Virus record (IMG/VR): IMGVR_UViG_3300025276_000098
Span: 1-33,938 of that record
Length of the DNA stretch: 33,938 nt
From: a virus
Strand: one strand, 5' to 3'
The translations under genes and the position numbers were made by a program. The notes beneath the pieces are model-generated. The model saw nothing but the letters and a program-made list of their open reading frames with translations. It was not told the DNA's origin and made no database searches. Numbering within the stretch: position 1 is the first letter of the stretch; each line of letters starts with the position of its first letter. Shown here in pieces: positions 1 through 7,074 of this stretch.

Positions 1-368
1 TCACAGAAGATTATCTTGTTGTCACCAGCCGCTACGCTAACAGTTGCGCCAGACCCTTGTTTAAAGATTGTCGTCTGGTTTGTAGCGTTTCTAACAAAGT
101 AGATGTGATCGCCATCGTTGGGCGCGACTGTAATTGTATTCGTACCAGAAGGAGAGCCGCCTAGAACAAGTACCTTAAACATACCGTCCGACAAACTTCC
201 GTCCGAAGTTGTCAAAGTGGTAGTTGTGCCAGATAGAGTTAACGCTCCTACACCGTTTACCAATCGATCAATTATGTCTAGGTTGGTGTTTGTAGTATTA
301 CCCCAAGCTCCGGACTGTTCGCCCGTTGCAATTTTTTCTATACCACTACCGTTATATGAACTTGCCAT
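1..368 (-). CDS. Tail-fibre-like virion protein (partial, runs off left edge)
   Basis: The reading frame opens at an ATG at 368 behind a good ribosome site (AAGGAAA) and stays open to base 1, so only the first 122 or so residues are present. The N-terminus carries the pattern GEQSGAWGNTTNTN around residues 17-30, followed by an LxxIxxLVNGV segment. I recall this from many marine cyanophage and pelagiphage fibre-type structural proteins. The rest is threonine-, serine- and glycine-rich, as expected for beta-structured fibre shafts. It is the last gene of the late minus-strand series in this window. A role in the tail or fibre is inferred from composition and position; receptor binding cannot be shown because the C-terminus is missing. 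Confidence 0.6.
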   Translation of the reverse strand, partial: MASSYNGSGIEKIATGEQSGAWGNTTNTNLDIIDRLVNGVGALTLSGTTTTLTTSDGSLSDGMFKVLVLGGSPSGTNTITVAPNDGDHIYFVRNATNQTTIFKQGSGATVSVAAGDNKIIFC

Positions 369-377
369 CTTGTTTCC

Positions 378-908
378 TTACGCCGCTATCTCGGTCCAAA
401 TTGTGTTTTCTGTTGGTATTATTTTGCTCCACAAAAGCACTGAAGATGTTCCTCCAATAGCCGAGACTCCTGTTACACTTACATTAGCATCGCATTCGCA
501 GACAATTGTAGCAGCATTAACCAACGCTGTCGAGCTTAACCCAGAAGGCACTACAGGAATAGTCTGATCTGTGACCGCTGTGATCTGACCAATTCCACCC
601 GTAGATGCAATACCTGTGACCGTGAAAGAAGAGTTTCCTTGGACCGTAGTTGATCCAACCCCACCAGTTGCGGCTATGCCTGTAACGCTTACATTTACCC
701 CTGCCCCAACTACTGTGGAAGCAGAACCAACTTGACCCGTTCCAGCCACACCCGTTATTGAGGGTACACTGGAAGCGCCTGAAATAGTTACACTACCTAC
801 CGCTCCCGTAGCGGAAGCACTAAATGCTACATCGTTGCCCCACGTACCAGCACCCCAAGCCTGTGTGGAGGAGTTCCAGCCCGCAAAGACAACGACTGCA
901 TCAGCCAT
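378..908 (-). CDS. Glycine-rich repeat virion protein
   Basis: This 176-residue protein is built of four to five imperfect repeats with the core VTGxxxTGxVGS (for example VTGIAATGGVGS and VTGIASTGGIGQ). The repeats run from about residue 35 to 165. The same repeat type occurs once or twice near the C-terminus of the protein at 4032-4481. Such repeats are common in marine phage tail or fibre proteins and are likely beta-structured. The ATG at 908 lies 3 bases after the stop of the upstream gene and has no clear Shine-Dalgarno site, so translation is probably coupled. The exact virion position is unknown. Confidence 0.6.
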   Translation of the reverse strand: MADAVVVFAGWNSSTQAWGAGTWGNDVAFSASATGAVGSVTISGASSVPSITGVAGTGQVGSASTVVGAGVNVSVTGIAATGGVGSTTVQGNSSFTVTGIASTGGIGQITAVTDQTIPVVPSGLSSTALVNAATIVCECDANVSVTGVSAIGGTSSVLLWSKIIPTENTIWTEIAA

Positions 909-910
909 AT

Positions 911-1360
911 TTAAGCAATCCGTATAAGAGCGTTAGAAGCATCTGCCGCTGGCATAACAATCTTGAAGTCGCCGTTAGTAGAAGCTTTGTCCGCACCGAA
1001 GTCTAAAACAACCACAGTGTTTGTAGTGTTTGAACCAGTACCTTCAGTGCTGTTATAAATTAACGCGCCACGAGCCGTGATGGTGGCTGAAGTAAACGTC
1101 AAGTCAACGAAATCAGTGAAAGCCGTGGTTCCACCGACAGTTGGGTTAACTCGTGTAAGATTACCTCCGCCAGCAGAATACGAACCAGAGTTACTGACTT
1201 CGTTGCCAGTAGTATAATTCGCAGTCGCAGCGTTAAAGGTAGCACTATTAGTATAGAGAGCTAGCTTAAATGTGTCGCCCCCACTGTTTACAAAATTATG
1301 CCCGCCCTCAAGAAGTTCTTTCTTGAAAGTAGTACACATGAAGTTTCCGTTGAAAGCCAT
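911..1360 (-). CDS. Conserved phage virion protein, function unknown
   Basis: This 149-residue protein starts MAFNGNFMCTTFKKELLEG and continues with a serine-, threonine- and asparagine-rich beta-type sequence. I recall near relatives in many uncultured marine phages beside tail genes. The start at 1360 has a strong ribosome site (AAGGAG, 8 bases away). It lies between the 98-residue protein at 1362 and the glycine-rich repeat protein, in one co-directional tail or fibre cluster. There is no catalytic motif or membrane segment. Minor tail or decoration protein is the most likely role, but this is inference from location. Confidence 0.6.
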   Translation of the reverse strand: MAFNGNFMCTTFKKELLEGGHNFVNSGGDTFKLALYTNSATFNAATANYTTGNEVSNSGSYSAGGGNLTRVNPTVGGTTAFTDFVDLTFTSATITARGALIYNSTEGTGSNTTNTVVVLDFGADKASTNGDFKIVMPAADASNALIRIA

Positions 1361-1361
1361 T

Positions 1362-1658
1362 TTAAAGTCTCCTTATAAGTTCAGCAAGTTGTGGATGCCC
1401 TGCATCTATAAGGGCGTTATACACAGTTGTACGGTCACTGCGAATAGATTGTCGCATATAATAGGCTACAGTGCGTTCCATTTGTGTTCTAAAAGCTTTC
1501 GCTTGGTCTCGTATAGCAGGGTGTGCTGTGTCAGAAACACTTATTAACTGATTTACGCAATCTATCGAAAGTTCTTCTGGGGTGAAACCACGGTTATGAG
1601 TTGTTTCAACTCCTACCAGCGGCGTGTCTCTTGGAACATCTATTTTAAGTTCAAACAT
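1362..1658 (-). CDS. Conserved hypothetical protein of the tail cluster
   Basis: This is a 98-residue, mostly helical protein with no motif I recognise. It has a proline-rich start followed by amphipathic helices rich in Arg, Gln and Glu. The ATG at 1658 is preceded by GGAG at 6 bases and lies directly after the stop codon of the connector-like gene at 1659-2312, so the two are probably co-translated. Its fixed position between a connector-like gene and a virion protein suggests a structural or assembly role. This cannot be demonstrated from sequence alone. Confidence 0.55.
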   Translation of the reverse strand: MFELKIDVPRDTPLVGVETTHNRGFTPEELSIDCVNQLISVSDTAHPAIRDQAKAFRTQMERTVAYYMRQSIRSDRTTVYNALIDAGHPQLAELIRRL

Positions 1659-2312
1659 CTACATCTCCAACCTTGGTTCACTACGATAGCTGTCTCTCTT
1701 TAGTCTACCTTCCCCAAGAATAGTAAGGCGTTTCAACGCTTCTTGATACTTGGCTTCATATTGAGCGAGCAAATCAGCATCGCCCTTCATAAATATATAG
1801 GCTTCTACAAGAGACCCATACAGCAAAGCAACCTCGGCGTTATCACCCAGCCAAGATGTGGCTGAAGTAACTATAGAAGGTGGATCATAGTAATAGTGCA
1901 ATTGAACTTCATAGGCAGCATCTGGGGTTGGACCTAGTATAAAGTTACCCGAAGAGTTTGTTGCCGTGAAGTCTCCATCAAACTCAGCGTAGTATTTAGG
2001 CTGCGCATAACTAGACTTAGAAGGGTAAGCTTCTCTGACGAAGTTAACATCCTTGTTAAGAAGGAAGTGATAATCCCCAGAACTATCTATGACTGCCATA
2101 GAAAATGGTGCCAAGAAGTCTGACGGCCTCGCTACGAACCTAACACTTTGTGTTACATTAGCTGTAACATTCTTGCGAAGCTCAGGGATTAACACACTAC
2201 GATGTATCTTCTCTTCAGTCTGACGGACAAACGTAGGAATTTCAGCAACAAAAGCTGTCTCATCATTCTCTGTGTAGGTCTTTATAGCGTTAGTTAACTC
2301 TGTATAGTTCAT
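1659..2312 (-). CDS. SU10-type head-tail adaptor-like protein
   Basis: This 217-residue protein resembles the adaptor or connector family of short-tailed phages. Features are the MNYTELTNAIKTYTEN start, the PxLRKNVTxxVT segment near residues 43-53, an LLNKDVNFVREAYP block near residue 85, the FILGPTPDAxYEVQLHYYYDP block near residues 125-145, and a helical C-terminus. Adaptors of this type sit below the portal ring and connect it to the tail. The ATG overlaps the preceding stop as ATGA (2309-2312), which indicates coupling. I am fairly sure of the family from memory of marine phage homologues, less sure of the exact position in the virion. Confidence 0.65.
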   Translation of the reverse strand: MNYTELTNAIKTYTENDETAFVAEIPTFVRQTEEKIHRSVLIPELRKNVTANVTQSVRFVARPSDFLAPFSMAVIDSSGDYHFLLNKDVNFVREAYPSKSSYAQPKYYAEFDGDFTATNSSGNFILGPTPDAAYEVQLHYYYDPPSIVTSATSWLGDNAEVALLYGSLVEAYIFMKGDADLLAQYEAKYQEALKRLTILGEGRLKRDSYRSEPRLEM

Positions 2313-2989
2313 TCCTCATCCTCACTATAAAGATTATCGAAGATACGATTCACATCTAGAGTATAGTCTAAATCAGATTTTGAATAGTGAATATGTTGAG
2401 ATGGTTTAAAGTCTGGTGCGCCTGATCCTGTTTCAAACCAAGCTGGATGTGTAACACGTACCCTATTATTGGGAAGTGCCACTATGTTACCTGTCCAATC
2501 TCCAGCATCAAGAAGCTGTAGGACATGCGCCTGCTTGTGTTGTGCAGGGTCATCTGCAACATCAGTGTCGGTGTAGTCCACAGTAAACAGATAGTTTGCG
2601 GCAAACATATCGCCACCTATCTTAGCCATCCAAGGACATGGCGTCGCCCTATCAAGCTTGTATACGGCGTGTGTATGTGAGGGACAGTCCCAAGGCTGTG
2701 CATCGTGTACCGCCATAGGAGAAGGCCACTCAGAGAGCGGCTCATCGGCTACTAGGGCTGTTATAGGCATCCTAGCCCACATAGCTCCACCGTGTACGTT
2801 GTCCTGGCCCTCTTCGTCTGCCTCAGACCCAGTAAAGATTAACTGAAAACTGAGACACCTGTTAGGCATAGTTGTGACCGCAATAGCCATAGCATGTAGG
2901 AACTCGCCATGATAACGCTCATGGTTACAAGTGTATTCACGGCGAACCCAACACTTAAAATGCGGTATGTTACTTTGTAAATATGCCAT
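2309..2989 (-). CDS. Conserved virion-associated protein, function unknown
   Basis: This 226-residue protein is rich in His, Trp and Cys (for example CWVRREYTCNHERYHGEF near the N-terminus and PWDCPSHTHAVYKLDRATPCPW mid-protein split across residues 117-138). The Cys and His residues could bind a metal, but they do not form a motif I can name. I recall homologues next to adaptor genes in uncultured marine phages. The ATG at 2989 has no obvious ribosome site; instead a near-palindrome (2991-3004) fills the 15 bases between it and the upstream stop. Its stop overlaps the adaptor start. A structural or assembly role is inferred from position only. Confidence 0.5.
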   Translation of the reverse strand: MAYLQSNIPHFKCWVRREYTCNHERYHGEFLHAMAIAVTTMPNRCLSFQLIFTGSEADEEGQDNVHGGAMWARMPITALVADEPLSEWPSPMAVHDAQPWDCPSHTHAVYKLDRATPCPWMAKIGGDMFAANYLFTVDYTDTDVADDPAQHKQAHVLQLLDAGDWTGNIVALPNNRVRVTHPAWFETGSGAPDFKPSQHIHYSKSDLDYTLDVNRIFDNLYSEDEE

Positions 2990-2990
2990 T

Positions 2991-3004
2991 AGTTCAATTG
3001 AGCT
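2991..3004. repeat. Late-region palindrome, imperfect copy
   Basis: AGTTCAATTGAGCT differs by one base pair from the centre of the perfect palindrome at 7075-7090. On the minus strand it fills the gap between the stop of the KGG-repeat gene and the ATG of the next gene. Confidence 0.5.
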
Positions 3005-3358
3005 TTATCCATTACGAGTAAATTTTTGCGGTCTAGCTGCACCGCTACCGCGAGCAACCCCACCCTTAGCCATGCCCTTCTTCTTCATAGAGCCGCCCAT
3101 ACCTTTTTTGATAACGCCCCCTTTAGCCATGCCCTTCTTTTTAACGGCACCACCTTTTTTCATTTTACCTTTTCCATCAGCGGCAAAAGCTGGAACACTC
3201 GTGCCTCCTTTGGTGACCATTGGCATCTTGCCGCCTTTAGCCATACCTTTTTTCTTCATCTTGCCGCCGCCCATCTTCTTAGCTGCGCCACCTTTTTTCA
3301 TAGCAACAGGCTTCTTCATCGCTCCGCCTTTTGCATAACCTTTTTTCTTCATAGCCAT
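3005..3358 (-). CDS. Lysine-glycine repeat protein (KGG-rich)
   Basis: This 117-residue protein consists largely of repeats of KKKGMAKGG and variants (about residues 3-11, 35-43, 73-81 and 91-99). It is extremely basic, with almost no acidic residues, and ends in a distinct tail (ARGSGAARPQKFTRNG). The start at 3358 has an AGGAG ribosome site. It lies in the late cluster among virion genes. I recall similar KGG-repeat proteins in many marine phages, without a known role. Binding to packaged DNA or to a negatively charged surface is a plausible inference from charge. The repeats could also arise by slippage. Confidence 0.6.
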   Translation of the reverse strand: MAMKKKGYAKGGAMKKPVAMKKGGAAKKMGGGKMKKKGMAKGGKMPMVTKGGTSVPAFAADGKGKMKKGGAVKKKGMAKGGVIKKGMGGSMKKKGMAKGGVARGSGAARPQKFTRNG

Positions 3359-3377
3359 TTTAGTCTCCTACGTTGTG

Positions 3378-4028
3378 TTAGACGATTGTTATGTTGCCAA
3401 CCATACCGCTATGATTGGTGCATTGATATACTAAAGATGTATCACTTGGTTCGTGAGGAACAATGAACTGTGTCAGCCCACTAGTTGAGTTGTAGTTATT
3501 TGTAACACCTGTTGTAAACGCAGAACCACCATTAGATGTTCTGATCTGCAAGGGGTGGCTACTTACATTAGCCGTGTTATTTAAAAGATACGTGTGGCCT
3601 TTGTAGAAAGTAAAATTGGGGTTGTTTCCAGATGTGGCACCGGGGCCAGTAAATGTATAAGCAGATGATCCATTTGTACCAGCAGTATACTTTGTGACGG
3701 GTCCAGTTGTTTCATCGTTTAGTCGAACCCATGCACCGCCATGCGCGAAGTACAAACCTCCAGTTGCATGAACGTGAGCCACTGCGCCATGATAAGATCC
3801 AGCACTGGGTAAGTCGCTTAAATTGGCATAGTAGAATACAATCTTATTTGCGCCAGAGCTTACATTTATAAGGCCATTACCGTCTATAATATCAGTAAGA
3901 GTTGATCCGTTGCCCAAGGCAGCGTAAATTTCTGTAAAGTTTGCATTTATTTTTGTAGCGCCAGTGCGCAGTGTGTCGCCTGCGCCATCATTTGCACTAC
4001 TTCCTATACCTACACTTTGCTTTGTCAT
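3378..4028 (-). CDS. Tail-fibre-like protein with cupredoxin-like C-terminus
   Basis: The 216-residue protein has two parts. The N-terminus (SSANDGAGDTLRTGATKINANF, residues 10-31) is a widespread phage fibre-type motif. The C-terminal 80 residues look like a cupredoxin fold: NFTFYKGHTYLLNNTA (138-153), a lone His in SHPLQIR (His158), and a loop with Cys203-x2-His206-x2-Met209. The Cys-x2-His-x2-Met spacing is that of the type 1 copper site of amicyanin. I recall similar C-terminal domains in marine phage structural proteins, with copper binding unproven. Start at 4028 has AGGAT close upstream. Whether it binds copper or only uses the fold is open. Confidence 0.6.
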   Translation of the reverse strand: MTKQSVGIGSSANDGAGDTLRTGATKINANFTEIYAALGNGSTLTDIIDGNGLINVSSGANKIVFYYANLSDLPSAGSYHGAVAHVHATGGLYFAHGGAWVRLNDETTGPVTKYTAGTNGSSAYTFTGPGATSGNNPNFTFYKGHTYLLNNTANVSSHPLQIRTSNGGSAFTTGVTNNYNSTSGLTQFIVPHEPSDTSLVYQCTNHSGMVGNITIV

Positions 4029-4031
4029 ATC

Positions 4032-4481
4032 CTATCCCTCATCAAAAGTATCTGTTGTAGAATCTAGTGTGGTCGAAGTACTATCAAAACTTGGTACTGT
4101 TGTACTAGGATTAATTGTAACAGAACCAACCTGACCAATGCCAGCAGAACCAGTCACACTTTGACTCTCTCCAACCGTTACCGTAACTCTGCCCACAGAA
4201 CCCTCCAAGAACGTGGATGGATTACCAACAGGGTTAAATCCGAATAAAGCTCTACTTTCTAACAAAGAAGTATCTGGTCGTGGGTTACGCAAAGATTGAG
4301 GGTCATTAATCTTTAAACGCCCAAGAAAGTTTTGAGGCTGATCTGGGTCTTTAATGTCCCTGCCAACAAGGAAACCAGTCTTAACTCCGTTGTTATACTC
4401 AGGCACAAGATCATTAAGAGGGTAACGAAACCCTGTCCTATCGCAAAACCCGAAGGCGTATCTTGCTCTTGAATAAGCCAT
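4032..4481 (-). CDS. Virion protein with conserved N-terminus and VTG/GxVG repeat
   Basis: The first 60 residues (AFGFCDRTGFRYPLNDLVPE, then a GFLVGRDIKDPDQPQNFLGR block) form a module I recall from marine phage structural proteins. After about residue 95 it turns into repeats (VTVGESQSVTGSAG, GQVGSVTI) like those of the protein at 378-908, then a serine/threonine-rich acidic tail. The ATG at 4481 overlaps the stop of the upstream gene as TAATG, so translation is coupled. A tail or neck structural role is likely. The shared repeat with 378-908 suggests that the two proteins sit in the same structure or that the repeat module was exchanged. Confidence 0.55.
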   Translation of the reverse strand: MAYSRARYAFGFCDRTGFRYPLNDLVPEYNNGVKTGFLVGRDIKDPDQPQNFLGRLKINDPQSLRNPRPDTSLLESRALFGFNPVGNPSTFLEGSVGRVTVTVGESQSVTGSAGIGQVGSVTINPSTTVPSFDSTSTTLDSTTDTFDEG

Positions 4482-5164
4482 TAGCCACCCGTCATAAACG
4501 TGTCAAAAGGTACGAACTGAATTGAGGCTGTTTCTTCGTCTTCGCCCGCCGCGAGTTGGAACTGGAACTCATACTCCTGCTTCAAAAGCGGGATTCTATT
4601 AGAAGCCTCTGTTCGCTTCATGGCTAAGTAATACGCCATCCCGGCAACGAGGCATGGGACAAACCTTGGTGGGACAGAAGATACATTTCCACCAATACCT
4701 GATGAAAGGCCGTCAATACCTTTCAGCCTAAAGTACGATAAAGTGTACGGCGTTGTCGCATCAGGGACAGGCCACAAGGTTATTTTTGTTTCGGTCGGGA
4801 GCCTTTGGACGTAGATTTGGGTCGGCCTACCTTGCGTTTTTTTGTTAGTTTGCTGGGCGTAGGTGGAGACACTCGACCTTGAGAGGGCGGTATCGGTTTG
4901 ATTTGTACCTGTACCTGTTCGGATTTGGTGTTCGATGATGTCAATAGTGTCCGAAGGTAACGAATAAGTTTCTGTGCCAGCCGTAATGGGTAAAGTGCCA
5001 GCTTCGATAGTGAAGAGATTAAGGCCACGGTTTTGCCACTCCAATGTTAAAAGGTTAAGGCTCCTTCGAGCCGTTTTTAAATCATAGCCAGAACGCATCT
5101 CAAGGCCAGCACGTTCGTATGCTTCCTCAAATAGTTCTGGTAGGTCTGGTGTTACTACTGCCAT
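4481..5164 (-). CDS. P22 gp4-like tail accessory / head-completion protein
   Basis: This 227-residue protein has the layout of phage connector proteins: an N-terminal helical part with RRSLNLLTLEWQNRGLNLFTIE (residues 29-50), a beta-rich middle (ETYSLPSDTIDIIEHQIRTG; KITLWPVPD), and C-terminal helices (AYYLAMKR; LLKQEYEFQFQLA). This matches my memory of P22 gp4-type tail accessory factors in marine phages. It is about 60 residues longer than P22 gp4. GGAAG precedes the ATG at 5164. With the adaptor-like protein at 1659 this gives two candidate neck proteins, consistent with a short-tailed phage. Confidence 0.55.
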   Translation of the reverse strand: MAVVTPDLPELFEEAYERAGLEMRSGYDLKTARRSLNLLTLEWQNRGLNLFTIEAGTLPITAGTETYSLPSDTIDIIEHQIRTGTGTNQTDTALSRSSVSTYAQQTNKKTQGRPTQIYVQRLPTETKITLWPVPDATTPYTLSYFRLKGIDGLSSGIGGNVSSVPPRFVPCLVAGMAYYLAMKRTEASNRIPLLKQEYEFQFQLAAGEDEETASIQFVPFDTFMTGG

Positions 5165-5167
5165 GAT

Positions 5168-5425
5168 CTACTTCCTATACTTCGCCGTCTTCTTGGCAAT
5201 CTTCTTTGGCTGCTTTGCAACCTGCTGGCCTTTTTTAGTCGCTTCGCGCTTCTTCTTCGTAGTAGCGGCGTATTCTTTAGCCGTCAAATTCTTGATAGCA
5301 TTCTTAGGAAGGTATCGCTCCCCTGTAGCCTTTTTCCCCTGCGTAGACGGCTTACCAGACTTTGTTTGCCACTCCTGCTTAGTCCAGTTTTTAAGACTTT
5401 TTTGGCTTTTTGCTAAGGTTGACAT
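5168..5425 (-). CDS. Small basic protein, conserved hypothetical
   Basis: This 85-residue protein is about one third Lys plus Arg. It has the conserved-looking blocks LKNWTKQEWQTKSGK (residues 11-25) and GERYLPKNAIKNLTAKEYAATTKKKR (36-61, read as two blocks). I recall this family, probably DUF5872, from phages and large algal viruses, with no known function. It ends in Lys/Pro repeats. It begins a cluster of short basic proteins (5168-6170) transcribed together. The charge suggests nucleic-acid contact, perhaps packaged with the genome; this is inference. Confidence 0.55.
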   Translation of the reverse strand: MSTLAKSQKSLKNWTKQEWQTKSGKPSTQGKKATGERYLPKNAIKNLTAKEYAATTKKKREATKKGQQVAKQPKKIAKKTAKYRK

Positions 5426-5428
5426 TTG

Positions 5429-5719
5429 CTATTTGTATCCCCCTCCAGCTTTCTTATACGCCTTGGCTAACATCTGAGCTTTTCTAGCAGACCATTGACC
5501 CGGTGCGCCGCCTTTACCACCTGCTTTTATTCGATTGAATATCTGCTTGCGCTTTGTTGGTTGTGTATAGTTACCTGCCTCGTTGACACGGCTTTTAGAT
5601 TTCTTCTTTGTCTTGCCACCTTTGCCAAAACGAATAATATCTAAATCCTTGGTATCGTCACCAGTTGAGACACGATTGCCAACAAGTTGACTGCCCATCT
5701 GAGATCGAGACATCGCCAT
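5429..5719 (-). CDS. Small basic protein with NEAGNYT block
   Basis: This is a 96-residue basic protein. After a lysine-rich linker it has VNEAGNYTQPTKRKQIFNRI (45-64) and KAGGKGGAPGQWSARKAQML (66-85), ending in KKAGGGYK. I recall the second half as a conserved block in phages and in marine giant viruses, function unknown. The ATG at 5719 overlaps the stop of the 52-residue membrane protein gene as TAATG. It belongs with its neighbours to a run of lysine-rich small late proteins, and a DNA-associated virion role is the simplest guess. Confidence 0.55.
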   Translation of the reverse strand: MAMSRSQMGSQLVGNRVSTGDDTKDLDIIRFGKGGKTKKKSKSRVNEAGNYTQPTKRKQIFNRIKAGGKGGAPGQWSARKAQMLAKAYKKAGGGYK

Positions 5720-5877
5720 TACAGAAACCTATCAGCTATAGAAGCTGCAATAATTAAAGCAGCTATGCCCCAAAGACGCATGTCCAAGCGAGCAAGTTGT
5801 TTCTCTATATTCTCAAACCGTCTGTTTGATTCTTCTTCATGCCTTTCAAGCAAAGCAAGAACTCCTTCAACCTTCAT
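5719..5877 (-). CDS. 52-residue coiled-coil / membrane micro-protein
   Basis: The ATG at 5877 overlaps the stop of the upstream gene (TAATG), and the stop at 5719 overlaps the next ATG in the same way. This double coupling is good evidence that the gene is real. Residues 5-33 are a charged heptad-like helix (LLERHEEESNRRFENIEKQL). Residues 35-48 form a membrane segment (LWGIAALIIAASIA), ending in DRFL. This layout resembles XhlA/hemolysin-type membrane anchors and some small holins. It is the only candidate lysis-type membrane protein I see in the late region; the assignment is tentative. Confidence 0.6.
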   Translation of the reverse strand: MKVEGVLALLERHEEESNRRFENIEKQLARLDMRLWGIAALIIAASIADRFL

Positions 5878-6170
5878 TAGCACTTCCACCTTTTCCTAGC
5901 TTGACGTAGTCTAGAGTTCGGGTCTTTAGCTGCTTTCGGAAAGCTCTTCATCTGACCAGCAGACCGGGCGCAGTAGGACTTACGCCGCTTGGCGGCTGCA
6001 CTACCTTTCTTCACTGTACCCGTAACGGCTGTCTTTAACTTAGAGCCAGGATTGTCTTTCTTGTACTTAGCTACACCTTTCTTGGTCATACCCGCCCCAG
6101 ACTTAGTAGGGCGTTTATGACCACCTTTTATAGTGTGGCCTTTCATAGTGCCTTTTTTCTTTTCAGCCAT
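5877..6170 (-). CDS. DUF6321-like small basic protein
   Basis: This 97-residue, very basic protein has the block GMTKKGVAKYKKDNPGSKLKTAVTG (27-51, in two halves) and the block RRKSYCARSAGQMKSF followed by a C-terminal RKRWKC. The KRRKSxCARxxG and terminal KWxC elements are what I recall of DUF6321, a family found in phages and large marine viruses with no known function. Two or three invariant-looking cysteines could bind metal or form a crosslink. It is the first translated of the coupled basic-protein genes. The ribosome site is weak (GAGTGAG). Confidence 0.6.
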   Translation of the reverse strand: MAEKKKGTMKGHTIKGGHKRPTKSGAGMTKKGVAKYKKDNPGSKLKTAVTGTVKKGSAAAKRRKSYCARSAGQMKSFPKAAKDPNSRLRQARKRWKC

Positions 6171-6173
6171 AAC

Positions 6174-6458
6174 TCACTCTATGAGTAGGGTCATCGTATT
6201 ACCCGTGCCAGTGAAGGCGGAGATAAAACAACCATTAGCAGCGAGTATGCCATCATTTGGTATGTACACGTCATTCCACCCCACAGGTAATGTTAGCTGG
6301 AGTATAATTTCACCCGTGGCGCTACCACTACGGATAGTAAACGCGGCGGCGGCAGCGGCGTTTATTAGAACCCCCTGCAACCTACCTCGTGATGGGCCTA
6401 CAAGTGCAGCATTGTCGCTTGCTGCAAAGTTAAAAGCTCTTACTTCTTGACCAGCCAT
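6174..6458 (-). CDS. Conserved small virion protein
   Basis: This 94-residue protein is hydrophobic and alanine-rich in the middle, with beta-type sequence at both ends (FTIRSGSATGEIILQLTLP, residues 40-58). I recall relatives next to capsid genes in marine phages, without an assigned role. AAGGGAG sits 6 bases upstream of the ATG at 6458. It follows the 163-residue protein in the transcript that begins after the capsid terminator. Candidate decoration or tail-tip protein; no enzymatic motif. Confidence 0.55.
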   Translation of the reverse strand: MAGQEVRAFNFAASDNAALVGPSRGRLQGVLINAAAAAAFTIRSGSATGEIILQLTLPVGWNDVYIPNDGILAANGCFISAFTGTGNTMTLLIE

Positions 6459-6469
6459 GTCAATCTCCC

Positions 6470-6961
6470 TTACGGTTGTACTGCGACGTTAGCTGCTTGC
6501 ACGTACTGGACTTCAAGAATACCTACGCCATTTCCTGTATTTGTGCTTAAAAAGCGAATGCGTTTGTCATTTGTACCGACGTTAGTCCAGTTAGCTACTC
6601 GCCCTGCGTTTGCGCCACTGCCGATACTTATAACACCTAAAGTACCTCCTGCTACGGCACCTGCTGCGGTAAGAGCTGCTGCGGTTATGATTGCACCGTC
6701 ATCAAATCCAACACCACCTGTTGTGGCAGCGCCAGTCCAAGCAGTTGCAACATATAATCTTATCGCTAGGATTATGCTGGAAGCAGGGATTATAATGGTT
6801 GTAGCAGGGGTTTGTGCGGCAATAGTTAAAGCTTGAGTTATAGCTGCACGTTGGTGCAGAACAACTTGACCGACGTTAGCAATGTTAGTGCCTACGACAG
6901 TACCTGTTGTATCTTTAATTGTACCTGACCGAATTGGTCCTGAAAAAGTTGTAGTACCCAT
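6470..6961 (-). CDS. Conserved virion protein downstream of the capsid gene
   Basis: This 163-residue protein starts MGTTTFSGPIRSGTIKDT, a start I recall in structural proteins of uncultured marine phages. It consists of Ala-, Thr- and Gly-rich beta-type sequence. AGGAG precedes the ATG at 6961 by about 8 bases. It is the first gene after the terminator at 7039-7070, so it depends on read-through or on a promoter in the 77 bases between. Abundant small beta proteins next to the capsid gene are often decoration or fibre proteins, but no direct evidence is visible. Confidence 0.55.
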   Translation of the reverse strand: MGTTTFSGPIRSGTIKDTTGTVVGTNIANVGQVVLHQRAAITQALTIAAQTPATTIIIPASSIILAIRLYVATAWTGAATTGGVGFDDGAIITAAALTAAGAVAGGTLGVISIGSGANAGRVANWTNVGTNDKRIRFLSTNTGNGVGILEVQYVQAANVAVQP

Positions 6962-6986
6962 GATGATCTCCTGTCGTGGGTTGTGT

Positions 6987-7005
6987 CAGCCACATCATGT
7001 AGCTG
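6987..7005. repeat. Imperfect inverted repeat upstream of 6470-6961
   Basis: A 19-base inverted repeat with arms CAGC-ACAT and ATGT-GCTG has one mismatch and a single centre base. It lies 26 bases upstream of the ATG of the first gene after the capsid terminator. It could be an operator or an mRNA hairpin. It is a single copy, so confidence is low. Confidence 0.3.
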
Positions 7006-7038
7006 TCAGGGATAACAAAAGTATACACATGTTTTTTT

Positions 7039-7070
7039 AAAAAGAAAGGGGCTACCGAAGCAGCCCCCCT
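7039..7070 (-). terminator. Intrinsic terminator after the major capsid gene
   Basis: On the minus strand an 8-bp stem (GGGGCTGC with GTAGCCCC, one G-U pair) closes a UUCG loop with the stable C(UUCG)G geometry. The tract TTTCTTTTT follows immediately. It lies 19 bases past the capsid stop codon. It probably ends or attenuates the head-gene transcript, keeping capsid mRNA in excess of the downstream tail and fibre genes. Confidence 0.85.
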
Positions 7071-7074
7071 CTAA

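Noticed and set aside
2931-3466. Plus-strand frames opposite the KGG-repeat gene
   Set aside because: They are complement shadows of a repetitive gene; Phe- and Pro-rich translations mirror Lys and Gly codons.
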